A stretch of 64,000 nt of DNA from Galdieria sulphuraria (lineage: Eukaryota; Rhodophyta; Bangiophyceae; Galdieriales; Galdieriaceae): contig NW_005178428.1 of NCBI RefSeq assembly GCF_000341285.1, positions 62,001-126,000 on the forward strand, given 5' to 3'. The translations under genes and the position numbers were made by a program. Under the pieces are notes generated by a model. That model was not told where the DNA came from and searched no databases. It worked only from the letters and a program-made list of their open reading frames with translations. Below, piece after piece: positions 31,604-42,623 of the stretch (the stretch's first letter is position 1; the number at the start of each line of letters is the position of its first letter).

Positions 31604-32059
31604 TCACTTTCCTTCTGAAACATAAGTAAGACCACATTTGCCACAATACTGCCTTCCACGATGTGCTGCCATGAATACGCCTGGTCCACAGGTTGGATTG
31701 GGACAAGATCTTCGTAGTCGACTAACTTTTCCATCATCAGATACTTTATAATACTTCAACACTGCAAGTGGAACCTTCTTTTTCTTATGCTTGACCTTCT
31801 TGGGTTTGGTAAAGGACTTCTTTCTCTTCTTTTTTGCACCTCCCTTTAAGCGAAGACTGGCAAACAAAAACTGACTATCAATGCTTCCAATATATTCCTC
31901 GTCTGCCAAATCTGAAACACTTGAAAAAACTCTCAAGTCCGTACAAGGAACTCGTTCACTTTCTGCGAGCTGTTTTCGTAGTTCCGAAACGGGAGTTGTA
32001 GCAGGAAAATCAAACACAAGAGTCTTATCATGAAGACTTTTCACAAATAATTGAACCAT
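31604..32059 (-). CDS. Ribosomal protein eS31 fused to a divergent ubiquitin-like domain
   Basis: Small-subunit ribosomal protein eS31 (S27a), made as a fusion behind a ubiquitin moiety. From ATG 32059 it has 151 aa. Residues 78-151 are 40S eS31: the basic linker [56 protein letters not shown] and the zinc site C..C...C..C. Residues 1-74 keep the ubiquitin ends ([13 protein letters not shown] at the start, LRLKGG at the cleavage site) but little else, and positions of Lys48 and Lys63 of ubiquitin are not recognisable. It is therefore a folding or export partner rather than a ubiquitin source (inference). The four upstream codons begin with TTG and are not used. Confidence 0.92.
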   Translation of the reverse strand: MVQLFVKSLHDKTLVFDFPATTPVSELRKQLAESERVPCTDLRVFSSVSDLADEEYIGSIDSQFLFASLRLKGGAKKKRKKSFTKPKKVKHKKKKVPLAVLKYYKVSDDGKVSRLRRSCPNPTCGPGVFMAAHRGRQYCGKCGLTYVSEGK

Positions 32060-32686
32060 TTTGCTGTTCAATAACCGTATCCAACTCTACACTTCGTCCG
32101 TCTCTTGAGTGCTCTGTTGGAAAGAGAGCGGTCAGTCCACGACGTCGAAGCTATTCAATGAAATTCCTAATGGCCCAAACCAACTAAAATAAGAAGGATG
32201 ACTGATTGATTTAGCTTGTGCTTTGTTGTTGTAGGAAGATAGTGGAAACCTGTTAGAGTTTGTTCAACAGGTTTGAATGAACTTTTTGAGTTATAAAATT
32301 GACTAGAGTTGCTGGTTTCTTCCTTCTTTGGAGGATGTTTATTGAGGAAGACTTCCATCCCATAATAGAGTCTGTCTTTATGTTGACAGTGTTATCAAGT
32401 GTTGGTTTTCTCCGTGTCCCCCAAGTTGAAACTTTCAATCTAATTTATTTACCTTTATAGGAGTCTTGAAATAAATGAATTTTGTTACTCCAAGCAAGGG
32501 TCTTCAGTTAATTTTCAAGACGCTGCTGGTGAAGTTTTGTTGGCAGAGGATCTAGTCCAAACGGAGATTTCGTTCTAAAATGTTCTATACAAGTGTTTGT
32601 CATATATGTTTAGAGTTTTAAAAACAGAAAATTTTTTATTTCTTAGATAGCACTTTATGCCTCAGATTGATATTGACTTAATATAT
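32060..32686. other. Intergenic upstream of eS31
   Basis: A 627 bp stretch holding the eS31 promoter and the thioredoxin 3' end. It contains a perfect 9+9 inverted repeat AAACCTGTT...AACAGGTTT with an 11-base loop (32246-32274). No coding region is supported. Confidence 0.45.
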
Positions 32687-33063
32687 TTACATATGTTTCT
32701 TTAACATCTTCTTTAGACTAGACTTGGATGCACCAACTGATTCGTCCAGCTTTCTATTGTCTCTATAGCATACAAAGGTAGGAATGGCTCCTATGCCAAC
32801 CATCTTTGCTATTCCAGGAAGTGTGTCAACATTTATTCTGTAGAACAGTATCTTTTTGTCTGTATATTTAGAGTCTTTCATGAGGTCTTCTAAGAATTTT
32901 TCCATTTTTTGGCAAGGAGAGCACCATTCTGCAAAGAATTCAACAACCACCTTGAAAAAGGATGAGAAATCTTTTCTGTTTAGAAAAACACACCTATACT
33001 TACTAACGACTCAGATAAAACGACTTTTTCAAAATCTTCAGCAGTAGTTAGAGTAATAGCCAT
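32687..33063 (-). CDS. Thioredoxin
   Basis: Small dithiol-disulfide oxidoreductase. Exons 33063-33004 and 32950-32687 with a 53 bp intron give 107 aa. The join SESL/VVVEFFAEWCSPC restores the strand before the active site; the redox motif is WCSPC instead of WCGPC, and the cis-Pro strand is AIPTFVCYRDN. Length equals a plain thioredoxin. A TGA in frame lies two codons before the ATG, which favours this start. An upstream stretch open in another frame (about 33070-33310) looks like a possible transit peptide that could be joined by an unseen splice, so a plastid form is not excluded. Confidence 0.85.
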
Positions 33064-33963
33064 ACCTCAACTATCTCCTGAAATCCACCAAAATCAATCG
33101 TGTGAAAGGCGTTTCGAGTTTTGGTCCCATCAACACCGCCATTTGGTCTTTGGCAAAATGAGACACGTTGAATGAGGGAGGGCCAGCTGGAATTGACACG
33201 GAATGTCCGTGGAATGCAAAAACGTAAACTACTCCACAATTTCTCTCATTGAATGGCGAACATGCTTTGCATTGAACGATTGACAAGTGCTTGAGAATTT
33301 TTGAATTCACAATCCCTTGTCGGCTTTAGAGAACAGCTTGCAGATGTACGCAAGTAGTGTTGGCTACAATGAACTGAAATTGAACATGTATTCCAACACT
33401 TGACATAGTGTTGCAGTTTGTCTTTTTCCTCCTCTTATCAAAAGAAGTTGCCTTTCTGTTTTCAAAGAACAACTTTCTCGTTGGAAATCCTTGTTAAAAT
33501 TGAGCTGTTTTCATCGAGAAGCTGCTGTCTCGCTTTGTTGAAGTTTTATCTATTTTGAGAAAAGTCGCAAAATCTCTTGCTTTGAGCAGAATAGATCACG
33601 AGGATTTTTCTAGAGTGACAGGTCTAGTATCCGGTTTTGAACCTTGCCACATGAAACGACTCTTCATATCTGCAAAAATTGATGTATTTCTACAAATGCA
33701 ATTATTTATCTATTCTAGTAAGCTCATAAGAAAAATAGAAAATAAAATGATAGCTTGAAAGGTCATTTGCTTTAAAGCTATTTTGTACCTTGTCAGTCAA
33801 ATAAATGGCTCTAGTTGCAGAGTAACATTGAGTTTTCAATTGACTTTCAAGTTTGAAAACCAAATGTTTGATTAACTCTATTCGCCACATCCGATTCTGA
33901 TAACTTTATGTATCTTTCGGTGTTAGGAGGAAACTTGGGAAGAAATTCAATACTGCTGTGGTG
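33064..33963. other. Intergenic between thioredoxin and PEX14 starts
   Basis: A 900 bp divergent promoter region. Short frames occur in it (minus 33310-33071, plus 33555-33758) but show no family resemblance. The first may be an N-terminal exon of thioredoxin. No RNA or repeat was recognised. Confidence 0.4.
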
Positions 33964-35643
33964 ATGATTCGTGAAGAAGAAGTAAGTTGTATAACGTCGG
34001 TGACTTTATGTGCAGGAAATACCAACGAAAACTTTGTTTTGTGTTCCAATAGGTGAAGAAAGCAGTAAGCTTTTTAGAGCATCCCCAAGTAAAACCTACT
34101 GCGGGGCAAAGAAAGCTAGACTTTTTAAGAAGGAAGGGATTAACTGATGAGGAGATAAGAGAAGCCTTTCAAAGGGCAGGGCAAACATATCCAGAAGATA
34201 CTTTTTCCGGAAATGCTGAAGTTGAAAAGTTGGATTCAGCTGCAAAGACGACAACAGTACCTGACAGTGTACCTAAGAGTTTTGCACCAAATGAAAATAC
34301 CCCCAGTCAACAAGTATGGAAACATTACAGTGTTTCTCGTTAGTTAACTGAAAAGTTTTTATTAGATTGCTCAAGTTCCTTCAGGAAAAGTAAACTCCAA
34401 TAATTTTTCTTCCAATCAGTGGACGATGGCACAACCAGGAGGAGGAGGAGTTTGGGTTCCTCAACCTTTTGCATATGTCACTCCTCAAGTTACAAGTCCA
34501 CAACAGCCTCAACAAAAAGAGCGCTCTTGGTCTGTTGGTAACGTATTTCTAGGAGCAGGTGCTGCCGCAGGACTTTTTTTAGCTCTAAGAGAACTGTTGA
34601 GAAAGTATGTCGTGCCACTTTATTTTCCTGAAGCACGGTCGCGAGACATTGGTAAACAGAAACTGTTCCGAGAAGATGAAAAGGATGAGGGAAGAAAGTA
34701 CTTGGAGCAACAAGTTGGTAAGTGGTGTTATTTGCAATTTTTTGTATCGAACTTTTGACTTGAGAATTTGTTGGTTGTAGATGAGTTGAAAACTTCGGTG
34801 AAAAACCTCGTGAAAGCTACCGAAAGAAATAATGATATGATAGAAGAACTCATTCATAACTCAGAACGTCAAACACGACAAGAATTAGTTGAAGTTGTCA
34901 ACTGTCTTAAATCCGTTGTTTCTGGCATGCAAGTACTAAAAGATACCATTCATTTGGAAGTTTCCCAGTCAGGGAATAAAAGGCATCAAGATAACTTAGC
35001 GATTTCAAATGGTATGCAAAGTTATCAAAGAGAAGAGGATTTGGTTCGCACCAAGTCAGAAAAGGAAGTGTGGCGTTCGAATAAGAATTGGTTGGTTGGA
35101 GAGGAGGACGACTATTCATTGGATGCAAATGGTATTGGAACCCAAATATTTTCAAATAAGATACGGGATCCAGGTAATTGGAATCTAGTGTGCATGTTTG
35201 ATATGTCTATGTATTTCTGACGAATGTTTATAGGCATCATGGATGATTTCATGTCAATTCCTCCGGCTTCTGTAGAAGAATTGGTTCCGAAAGCTAAGGA
35301 AATACCGAACGTCATGTATACAGTCAATGATATCCAAAGCAATTCAACCAAAAAGGAGGAAAAAGAAGAAGAATATAACAAGGCAACCATGAGTGGATCG
35401 CAAAAGACTATTGAAAATATGCCAAATGGAACTTTGGCAGCACAATCATTGGACGAGGAAAATGCTAAGAAAGCATTTCAACAAGCGATGTTGGCAGAAG
35501 CAAGAGCCGCACTTCAAAGAAGAAGCCATACTCATTCGAGTTCTCGTTCATCACCTGCTCGTTCTGTAGATAGTGACCGTCAGAATACTGACAAAGAGTT
35601 GAAGAGAGAATCAGACAATATTACAATCGATAATACCACATAG
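33964..35643 (+). CDS. PEX14: Peroxin PEX14
   Basis: Peroxisomal membrane docking factor for the PTS receptors PEX5 and PEX7. Five exons: 33964-33981 (six codons), 34053-34313, 34366-34717, 34781-35173, 35234-35643; introns 52-71 bp; 477 aa. The N-terminal PEX14 domain is clear (VKKAVSFLEHPQVK...RKLDFLRRKGLTDEEIREAFQRAG). A single hydrophobic span VFLGAGAAAGLFLALREL follows at about residue 160, then a coiled coil (DELKTSVKNLVKATERNNDMIEEL) and a long charged, Ser-rich tail. The tiny first exon MIREEE was chosen because it is the only ATG in frame before the domain and the upstream frame is closed by TAA. With citrate synthase of glyoxysomal type it points to working peroxisomes. Confidence 0.9.
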
Positions 35644-35716
35644 AGAAGACTATCTTTGTCTATTTGCAAATGTATTTGAAATATATATTCAAGGCTTGAG
35701 TTTTGCAAAAATATCT

Positions 35717-37130
35717 TTAGGATGGAGTCTTGTGATATTTGGATGATGACTTATTCCACAAAGACTTTTCTAACAATGAAATTAAGATACTATTTTGTAG
35801 CAGAAATCCTTCCGGATCTTGCAAAGCTAAGTTTTGTAGTTGTCCATTGCAGTCGTATGTGCTTACTACATGACCACTTTCTATCCAAGGTTGAGCAGCT
35901 TCCTTGATTTGCCAAGAGAGTTGTTGTCCATATTGCTTTTCAAACTCATCCATTGAAATACCTTGTTTCATTCTTAAGCCAAGTATCAAAGTATCCACTG
36001 CTTGATCTTGTAAGGACTCCTCCCGACATTCCACTTCACCATTTTGTATCATTTCTAGTTGCTTTACCCAATCAAAATAAGAAAGTAACTTTCGAGGTCG
36101 AGAAAATCTTTTCAACTCTGTATAACTTGTTGCACTCATACCAAAACCATAATAACTTTGATTTCTCCAGTAAACTTGATTGTGTCTCGAAAGATAGTTG
36201 GGTTTTCCATAGTTGGATACTTCATAATGTTCATAGCCTTGTTCTCTTAGTCTGCATGAAGCAAATATATACATAGCAGCCGCATCATCTTCTGATGGTA
36301 AAGGATATATACCATTTTGATACTTTTTCCCAAAAGGAGTTTTTTGTTCTACAATCAAATCATAACAAGACAAATGTTCCGGATCCAAAGAGATTGCTTT
36401 TTGAATCGAGTCCTTGCAAGAACATATAGTCCACTTTTCCTTGTTTTGCAAAGAAACATACCTTGAACACTTCTCCACTCTGAGTTGGTAGTCCACTCAA
36501 CAAATCGAGACTCACGTTGGTGAAACCTGCCATTCTTAAGATATCCCAAGCTTTGTATATTTCTTTTGAATCGTGTGAACGACCACATAACTTCAATAGA
36601 GAATCATCGAAAGATTGTACTCCAACACTTACTCGGTTGACACCCAAAGCCGAGAAGTCTCTTGCTTTAGATAAGTCAAAGGTACCAGGATCCATTTCAA
36701 CAGTTAGTTCAACGTTACAAGCAAAGTTGACATATTTTTGCAGCGAATGTAATATCTGTGAAAGATAAACGGAAGGTAAAAGAGAAGGTGTACCTCCCCC
36801 AAAGTAAATAGTTTCCAAGTCTGGTAGCTTTTGATATTTCCGTTTGAAATAATCCAACGTACTTTCTATTTCTCTTAAAAGATGAGAAATATATGTATCA
36901 TACCAATTCACGGTCTTTCCTGCAATAACTGCAAAGTCACAATAGAAACACTTGCGAACACAAAAAGGAATATGAATATAAGCAGACTTGGGAAGATTAC
37001 AACTCCTATTGTCTAACGTACTATTTATATATCTCATATTTCGAGAACGAATAAAAAGTTTACGTTGTGTAATAGTTGAATGATGAATGAAAGGAAGAGC
37101 TTTCTCATGCCAAGTCTTGGACAACTTCAT
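35717..37130 (-). CDS. HemW, radical SAM coproporphyrinogen oxidase-like heme chaperone
   Basis: Radical SAM protein of the HemN/HemW family. Exons 37130-36462 and 36412-35717 with a 49 bp intron give 454 aa. The cluster motif is HIPFCVRKCFYCDF (Cys57, Cys61, Cys64), CxxxCxxC followed by DF as in HemW; then IYFGGGTPSLL, VELTVEMDPGTFD, NRVSVGVQSFDD and DLLSGLPTQ/ DSIQKAI across the splice, and EHLSCYDLIVE. HemW binds heme and is thought to insert it into respiratory enzymes; true HemN has an extra Cys. The first 45 residues look like an organelle presequence. A further in-frame ATG at 37208 would overlap XRN1 by 46 bp, so 37130 is preferred, leaving 32 bp between starts. Confidence 0.9.
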
Positions 37131-37162
37131 TTTGGGATTGGCAAAATAGAAAAAGATAGAAT

Positions 37163-40100
37163 ATGGGCGTTCCAAAGTTTTATCGTTGGGTATCAGAACG
37201 TTATCCATTAACTATACATAAAGTAGTTCCTTCTGTAGTACCAGACGTGGATAACTTTTATTTGGATGCCAACGGAATATTACACAATTGTGCTCGACCA
37301 AAGGATAGTCAGGAACCCTTTCCTTGTCAATATCCTTCAGAAGAAGAAATATTTCTGGAAACTTTCAATTATATCGATATGTTATTTTCGATGGTACGTC
37401 CCAAAAGATTGGTTTATATTGCGATAGACGGTGTTGCACCTCGAGCCAAGATGAACCAACAACGAGCCAGAAGGTTTCGAACTGCCAAGGATCGAGCACA
37501 AGAAATGGAAAACCGAATCAAACAAGGAAAGCCCGTTCCTCAACGTTTTTTTGATTCCAATTGTATTACTCCAGGCACTCATTTTATGGCCAGCTTTTCC
37601 GAAGCGTTGGAATATTTAGTTCATAAGAAAATAACTGAAGACAAGTCTTGGGCTACTGTGGAAGTTATTCTTTCTACTACCAACGTTCCAGGAGAAGGAG
37701 AGCATAAAATCATAGAGTATATACGTCGTAAAAAGCTAAGTGGAGAATGGGAAGCCAATCTATCTCACTGTCTGTATGGTTTGGACGCAGACTTGATCAT
37801 GCTTTCCTTAGTGACTCATGAACCACACTTTATTCTTTTAAGAGAACAAACTGATCTGTCCAAGTTATTTGTTTCCAAAAAAGGAAATTTAGCAGTAGAA
37901 GCAACTCCATTGGATCGCTGTATTTCAGGAGAGTTTGAATTCTTTTCCATCGGAGTGTTGAGAGAATATCTGGATAGTGAATTTTGTACACTTCCTATTA
38001 CTTTTTACAATTTAGAGAATTGTATTCATGATTTTATTTTTATGTGTTTTCTAGTTGGAAACGATTTTTTGCCTCAACTACCCACCTTGAATATTGCGGA
38101 AGGAGCTTTGGATACTATGTTGACTTTATATAAGAAATTGTTACCTTTATTTGGTGGTTATTTAATTGAAAATGGAAATATTGTTTTGGAGAGATTGGAA
38201 ATATTTCTTTCCAAATTGGGTTTATTGGAAAGGTTGATTGTGAATAGAAGACTCGAGGCAATTGCTCAGTCCAAAGGAAGAGCACCTCGAATGGTGGATA
38301 TTGGAACTAGTCACGATGATATATGGGGTTTAGGAAATGATTGTAACGAGAATACAGAAGAAACTGGTATAGAGCCCTGGACAAAAGAAGACATTGAGCA
38401 AGCATTGAATGAAGCATATGTGGCTTCTACGGATCCTCTTATGGAATCTATAAAGGTATGAGCCATCCATTTTGTTTAATATCCATGGTAACTAAAGACA
38501 TTTTTTAGAAAAGTTATTATCGAGACAAGTTAAACATGGATTTGGAAGACAAGGATAGTTTAGAAAAGCTCAAGTTTACATATCTTAAAGGATTGTTATG
38601 GACATGGAAATATTATTATAGTGGTTGTCCCAGTTGGAGATGGTTTTATCCTTATCATTATGCTCCAATGGCTTCCGATTTGGTTGGTTTAACTGGGGTA
38701 ACAAATATTTGTGACTTTAGTGCCAGTGAACCTTTTTTGCCATTTCAACAACTTTTGGCTGTGTTACCTCCTCAAAGTGCTTGGTGTTTACCAACTGCTT
38801 TACAAAAGTTGATGAATGACAAATCATCACCTATTTTTCGATTTTATCCATCAGACTTTGAAGTGGATATGGATGGAAAGAGAAATGCATGGGAAGGTGT
38901 AATCAAACTTCCATTTGTAGATGAAAGTCTTCTTTTGGAAGCCTACCATTCCATACCAAATGAGTTATTCTCTGAAGAAGAAAGGAATCGAAACGCTTGT
39001 CGACAAACTATGATTTATCGACGTCATCAAATGAATGAAAACGTAAAGTACATTAAAAGGAAGATACGTTCACCATTTCCTAATCATTTACGTGACATTG
39101 AAGAGACAGCTGCGATTTGTGAACCTTTGAGTCTTCCAGTGGTCGATGGTCATCATGATGGGTTTGAACCTCATCTCTTTCCTGGAACGTCCATAGGTGC
39201 TTCTTCTCCCGGTAACTATCCTACATTGAAAAGCTTATCCTTTTCCATTTATTATGCCAAGATTGGTGTAAATGTGTTTGGTATTCCAAGTAAACGAGAA
39301 AGCGTGATTATCCAACCACAGACCAATCATAATCAAGGATCCACGACCACTTTTATGAATGTGGTAAATGGACAGTCTTTTTTTTCACCAGGAAAGAGAG
39401 TTTTGGTAGAATATCCTTGGCGTTGTGAGGCATTGGTGTGGTCTGTGATAAATTGTACGGGTGAAAAGGTTTCTAAACAACCGGGAACATCGGAGCTTTT
39501 CATTCATGAAACTGTTGATCCCAACTTTTTCATTGTGCAATTGGAACAGTTTAGAAAGCAAGCTTTGAGTAGAAATGCTTTAGATATTGGAGAAGTTCAA
39601 TATATGGTTGGTGTTCATCTTTGTGATAAAAGAGACCCTACTTCTGGTGCCATTGTTTCTTATTGTAACGAAGATATTTGGTTACCTGTTTCTGTCATTG
39701 TACCTATTGAACTTTCCACTAGAATGAAAAGGAAACAAGGTTATATAACATCTACCATTTCGGAGTTGAACAGAGGTGATCGAGTTGTCTACATTGGTAA
39801 AGGTCCACATTTTGGAAGAACAGCTTTGGTAGTAAGTCATATCAAGAGACCCAAGAATGACTCTGAGTTTTATTCAGACTGGGTGAAAATCAAATTCTTA
39901 AACCAAAAAACTGTAGAATGGGATGATAGTAAGATCATAACGAACAAAGATGAACAAGTCACTTGGTTTTCATTATCTAATACTGCAGAGTTATTGAAGA
40001 GTACAACATATGCTGTATCGAGGATCACAAGCTCCGTGTTTGTCAAGTCTTCCAAGTCCAATGACCGACCTGAAGATATTGGACTTCGTTTGAAATTTGT

Positions 40101-41247
40101 ATCAAAGAGTCTTTATGTTCCCGGTTATTGTCGATTACTGACGTCGTCCAACTCTTATGAATTTTCTTATTCAGCCATACAAGTTCTATTGGAATACAAA
40201 CAGAAATTTCCACAAGTGTTTGACATTCTTGACAACACTTTTCACGATTCTTCTCTTCAGAATGTTGGCTCCAAATACATCGATATGGGAGTGAATAGCG
40301 AAATTGTGGTAACTCGTATCAAGGAATGGCTCAAATCTCTCGAACTTGCCAAGTTACCACTACTACACAGCAGCAGTGAAGTGATGTCTAAGGAAGAGAT
40401 TGCGAATGTAGAACAAAAGCTCAAACGTGATCAAGTACAGTCGCTAGATGAACAATTTTTAGTAGTTCCCAGAGAACTTTTGCTTTTTGGAGATGAACAT
40501 GAGAAGCAACGTAATAAGACCAATCTTGCAGGTATACAGAGTTTGAAGGAGAATGTTTGTTTGAAAGACAGAGTTGTCAATATTTCAGCCACTGGACCTG
40601 TACCTTTTGGTTTTCATGGTACTGTGGTTGGCATACATGGAACGGAATTGGAGGTTGTATTTGATGAACCCTTTCCTGCAGGTACTGATCTTCATCATCG
40701 ATGTCCAGCATATCGAGGAAAGACGTTAAGTAGAAATACTGTATTGAAATTGCATAACAGCGAGAAACCTTTGAAGAGCAATTCATCAGACTTTTCATAT
40801 TCCAAAATATCTTCTCATTCTGGTCATGACAAGATGTTGAGGAATCAACGCTCAAAGAGAACAATGAATGTTCAGACGCCTACAAAGCCACTTTTTTTGG
40901 ATTCTTTCAAACACTCTTTACATTCCAAACCAAAGAAACAGTCCAAGGCCGACTCATGGATTGAATCTCAATTGACACATCGTTTATCCCAACTTTTGAA
41001 TGATTCTTCGGTTCAGAATGAATCCCAACTAGAGGAGGAACGTGATTCCAGAAAGAAGATGACAACTCCAGATAATGGAGACCCTGTTCAGATCTGGGAA
41101 CAACTTCAAGAAAGAGAACACCAAACATTCCAATTCAAGAACAAGTTGAATGCGAAATCTCCGCCATATAAAAAGTCCTATCAACGAGTCTACACTTGGC
41201 GACGTGTAAAACAACCATCATCGATAGAAGAAAAGAAGGATTCGTAA
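37163..41247 (+). CDS. XRN1: 5'-3' exoribonuclease XRN1
   Basis: Processive exonuclease that degrades decapped cytoplasmic mRNA. Exons 37163-38455 and 38509-41247 with a 53 bp intron give 1343 aa. The N-terminal nuclease is well conserved: MGVPKFYRWVSERYP, DNFYLDANGILHNC, YIAIDGVAPRAKMNQQRARRF, TPGTHFMASFSEAL, STTNVPGEGEHKIIEYIR, HCLYGLDADLIMLSL and FMCFLVGNDFLPQLPTL. The second exon opens with KKSYYRDKLNM...LLWTWKYYYSGCPSWRWFYPYHYAP, and later SH3-like and linker domains typical of XRN1 rather than nuclear XRN2 follow. The last 200 residues are Ser/Lys rich and probably disordered. Confidence 0.95.
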
Positions 41248-41285
41248 GCTAAATTGGACTTGTGTGAAATTGTGATTATCCTCCA

Positions 41286-41873
41286 ATGTCTTTCAATCCT
41301 TATGAAGAGGAGATGTTTGAGAGCGGTCCTATTTCGGACAACGTGACGTTAGCTAGTAAGTAAAGGAAATAAAGACAAGTATTTGGATATGAATGTACAA
41401 CGTTGAAACTAGATTCGGAAAGGAACGTCACTTCATTTGGTACTTCCACGTGGGAAGATGAGTTCCGCCAGTTACCACCCGAAGGAGAGCGTTTACAACA
41501 GTGGAGAACAGAACAGCCTCAAAGAATAGAAGAAAAGAGGAGAGTTGAGGAAACGAAGAGAGTAGAACTTCGCGAAACAGCTTCTAAATATATTTCCGAA
41601 TTTTTTGAGAAAAGAGCCCAAGACATTAGCAGAAGAAAGGAAGATAATCGAGCCAAAGATAAGGACTGTTACAAAGACCAATTTATAGATAAGGAAGAAG
41701 AAGTGGAACCTGCAGAAGCTTTTGATTATGTATTACATGGAAAAGGTCCACGTATGTCTGCACGAACAGAATCTATTTATGATTCAAGTACAGGTAAAAC
41801 CAGAACTCAAAAAGAGTTGAAGAGAATGCGGGATTCCATGCAAAGTTACAAACAGAATGTTGTTAGTGAATAG
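41286..41873 (+). CDS. Clathrin light chain candidate
   Basis: Exons 41286-41355 and 41413-41873 with a 57 bp intron give 176 aa. The first 50 residues are acidic (MSFNPYEEEMFESGPISDN). The middle is a long charged helix: RLQQWRTEQPQRIEEKRRVEETKRVELRETASKYISEFFEKR...NRAKDKDCY, which follows the plant clathrin light chain pattern (W-R-x-E-x-x-x-R-I/L-E-E-K, then a coiled coil, then N-R-x-K-x-K). That part would bind the clathrin heavy-chain hub. The tail (YDSSTGKTRTQKELKRM) is unlike known light chains. Similarity is modest and rests on pattern, so other coiled-coil proteins are possible. The ATG is 38 bp after the XRN1 stop. Confidence 0.6.
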
Positions 41874-42043
41874 TGAAAATAAATAAGAGTGGACATTATT
41901 CCACCACAGAAAGTTCCTTGTTCGAACAATTTCTTATATGTATGAGTGTTGTTGCATATGGATAATAATATATTAACATCTATTGGATAAGAGAACTGAG
42001 CCCCATAAAAGAATAGCGTCGACGCCAACGATTATTGTTAAGA

Positions 42044-42461
42044 ATGGTAAGCAATGTTAAGAGAGGGAGGTTGGCATAGTGAAAACACTTATATAGGTTA
42101 TTGTTCCCAAGACTCGACGAACATTCTGTCCAGGAAAGTGCCGAAAACATACTTTACATAAAGTATCACAATATAAGAAAGGAAAAGACTCCCTGTTTGC
42201 TCAAGGAAAGAGAAGATATGATCGAAAGCAAAGAGGTTATGGTGGTCAAACGAAGCCAATATTTCGAAAAAAGGTTTGTTCAAGCTTTTAAACGTCGCAA
42301 AAAGTTTTATGGGCGTATTATCTTAGGCCAAAACGACTAAGAAGGTAGTGTTACGATTGGAATGTGTCGATTGTCACTACAAGACTCAGCACACTTTGAA
42401 GCGTTGTAAGCACTTTGAACTGGGCGACCAAAAGAAAGTTAGAGGTGGCGTTACTTTTTAA
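42044..42461 (+). CDS. Ribosomal protein eL42 (L36a/L44)
   Basis: Cytosolic large-subunit ribosomal protein near the E site. Three exons: 42044-42046 (the ATG alone), 42097-42273 and 42327-42461; introns 50 and 53 bp; 104 aa. Reads [59 protein letters not shown], then [37 protein letters not shown] (given here as motifs [19 protein letters not shown] and KRCKHFELG). Zinc Cys pairs are present in both halves. An AATAAA follows the stop at once. The true frame is hidden behind a 79-codon frame at 42101 that is spurious. Confidence 0.93.
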
Positions 42462-42623
42462 ATAAAACTTTGTTTTATTCGAATTGCTTCAAAGGTCGAA
42501 AGAATATATGAAAAATTCCCAAAAGAATAGTTAGGACCATATCCTTTTCTCAGTTGATGCGTGGAAAACTAATAAAAATGATGTTGAGTTGCAACATTAA
42601 GTCATCAAATGTAATCGAACTAC

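Noticed and set aside
31396-31737. 113-codon minus-strand frame reading into the eS31 3' region
   Set aside because: Overlaps eS31 in another frame and has no support; the eS31 frame is certain.
33070-33310. Frame upstream of thioredoxin as a separate small gene
   Set aside because: Starts from a GTG codon, no domain; at most a transit-peptide exon of thioredoxin, which cannot be joined in frame with confidence.
42101-42340. 79-codon frame over the eL42 gene
   Set aside because: Wrong frame of exon 2 of eL42; the true frame gives a complete ribosomal protein.
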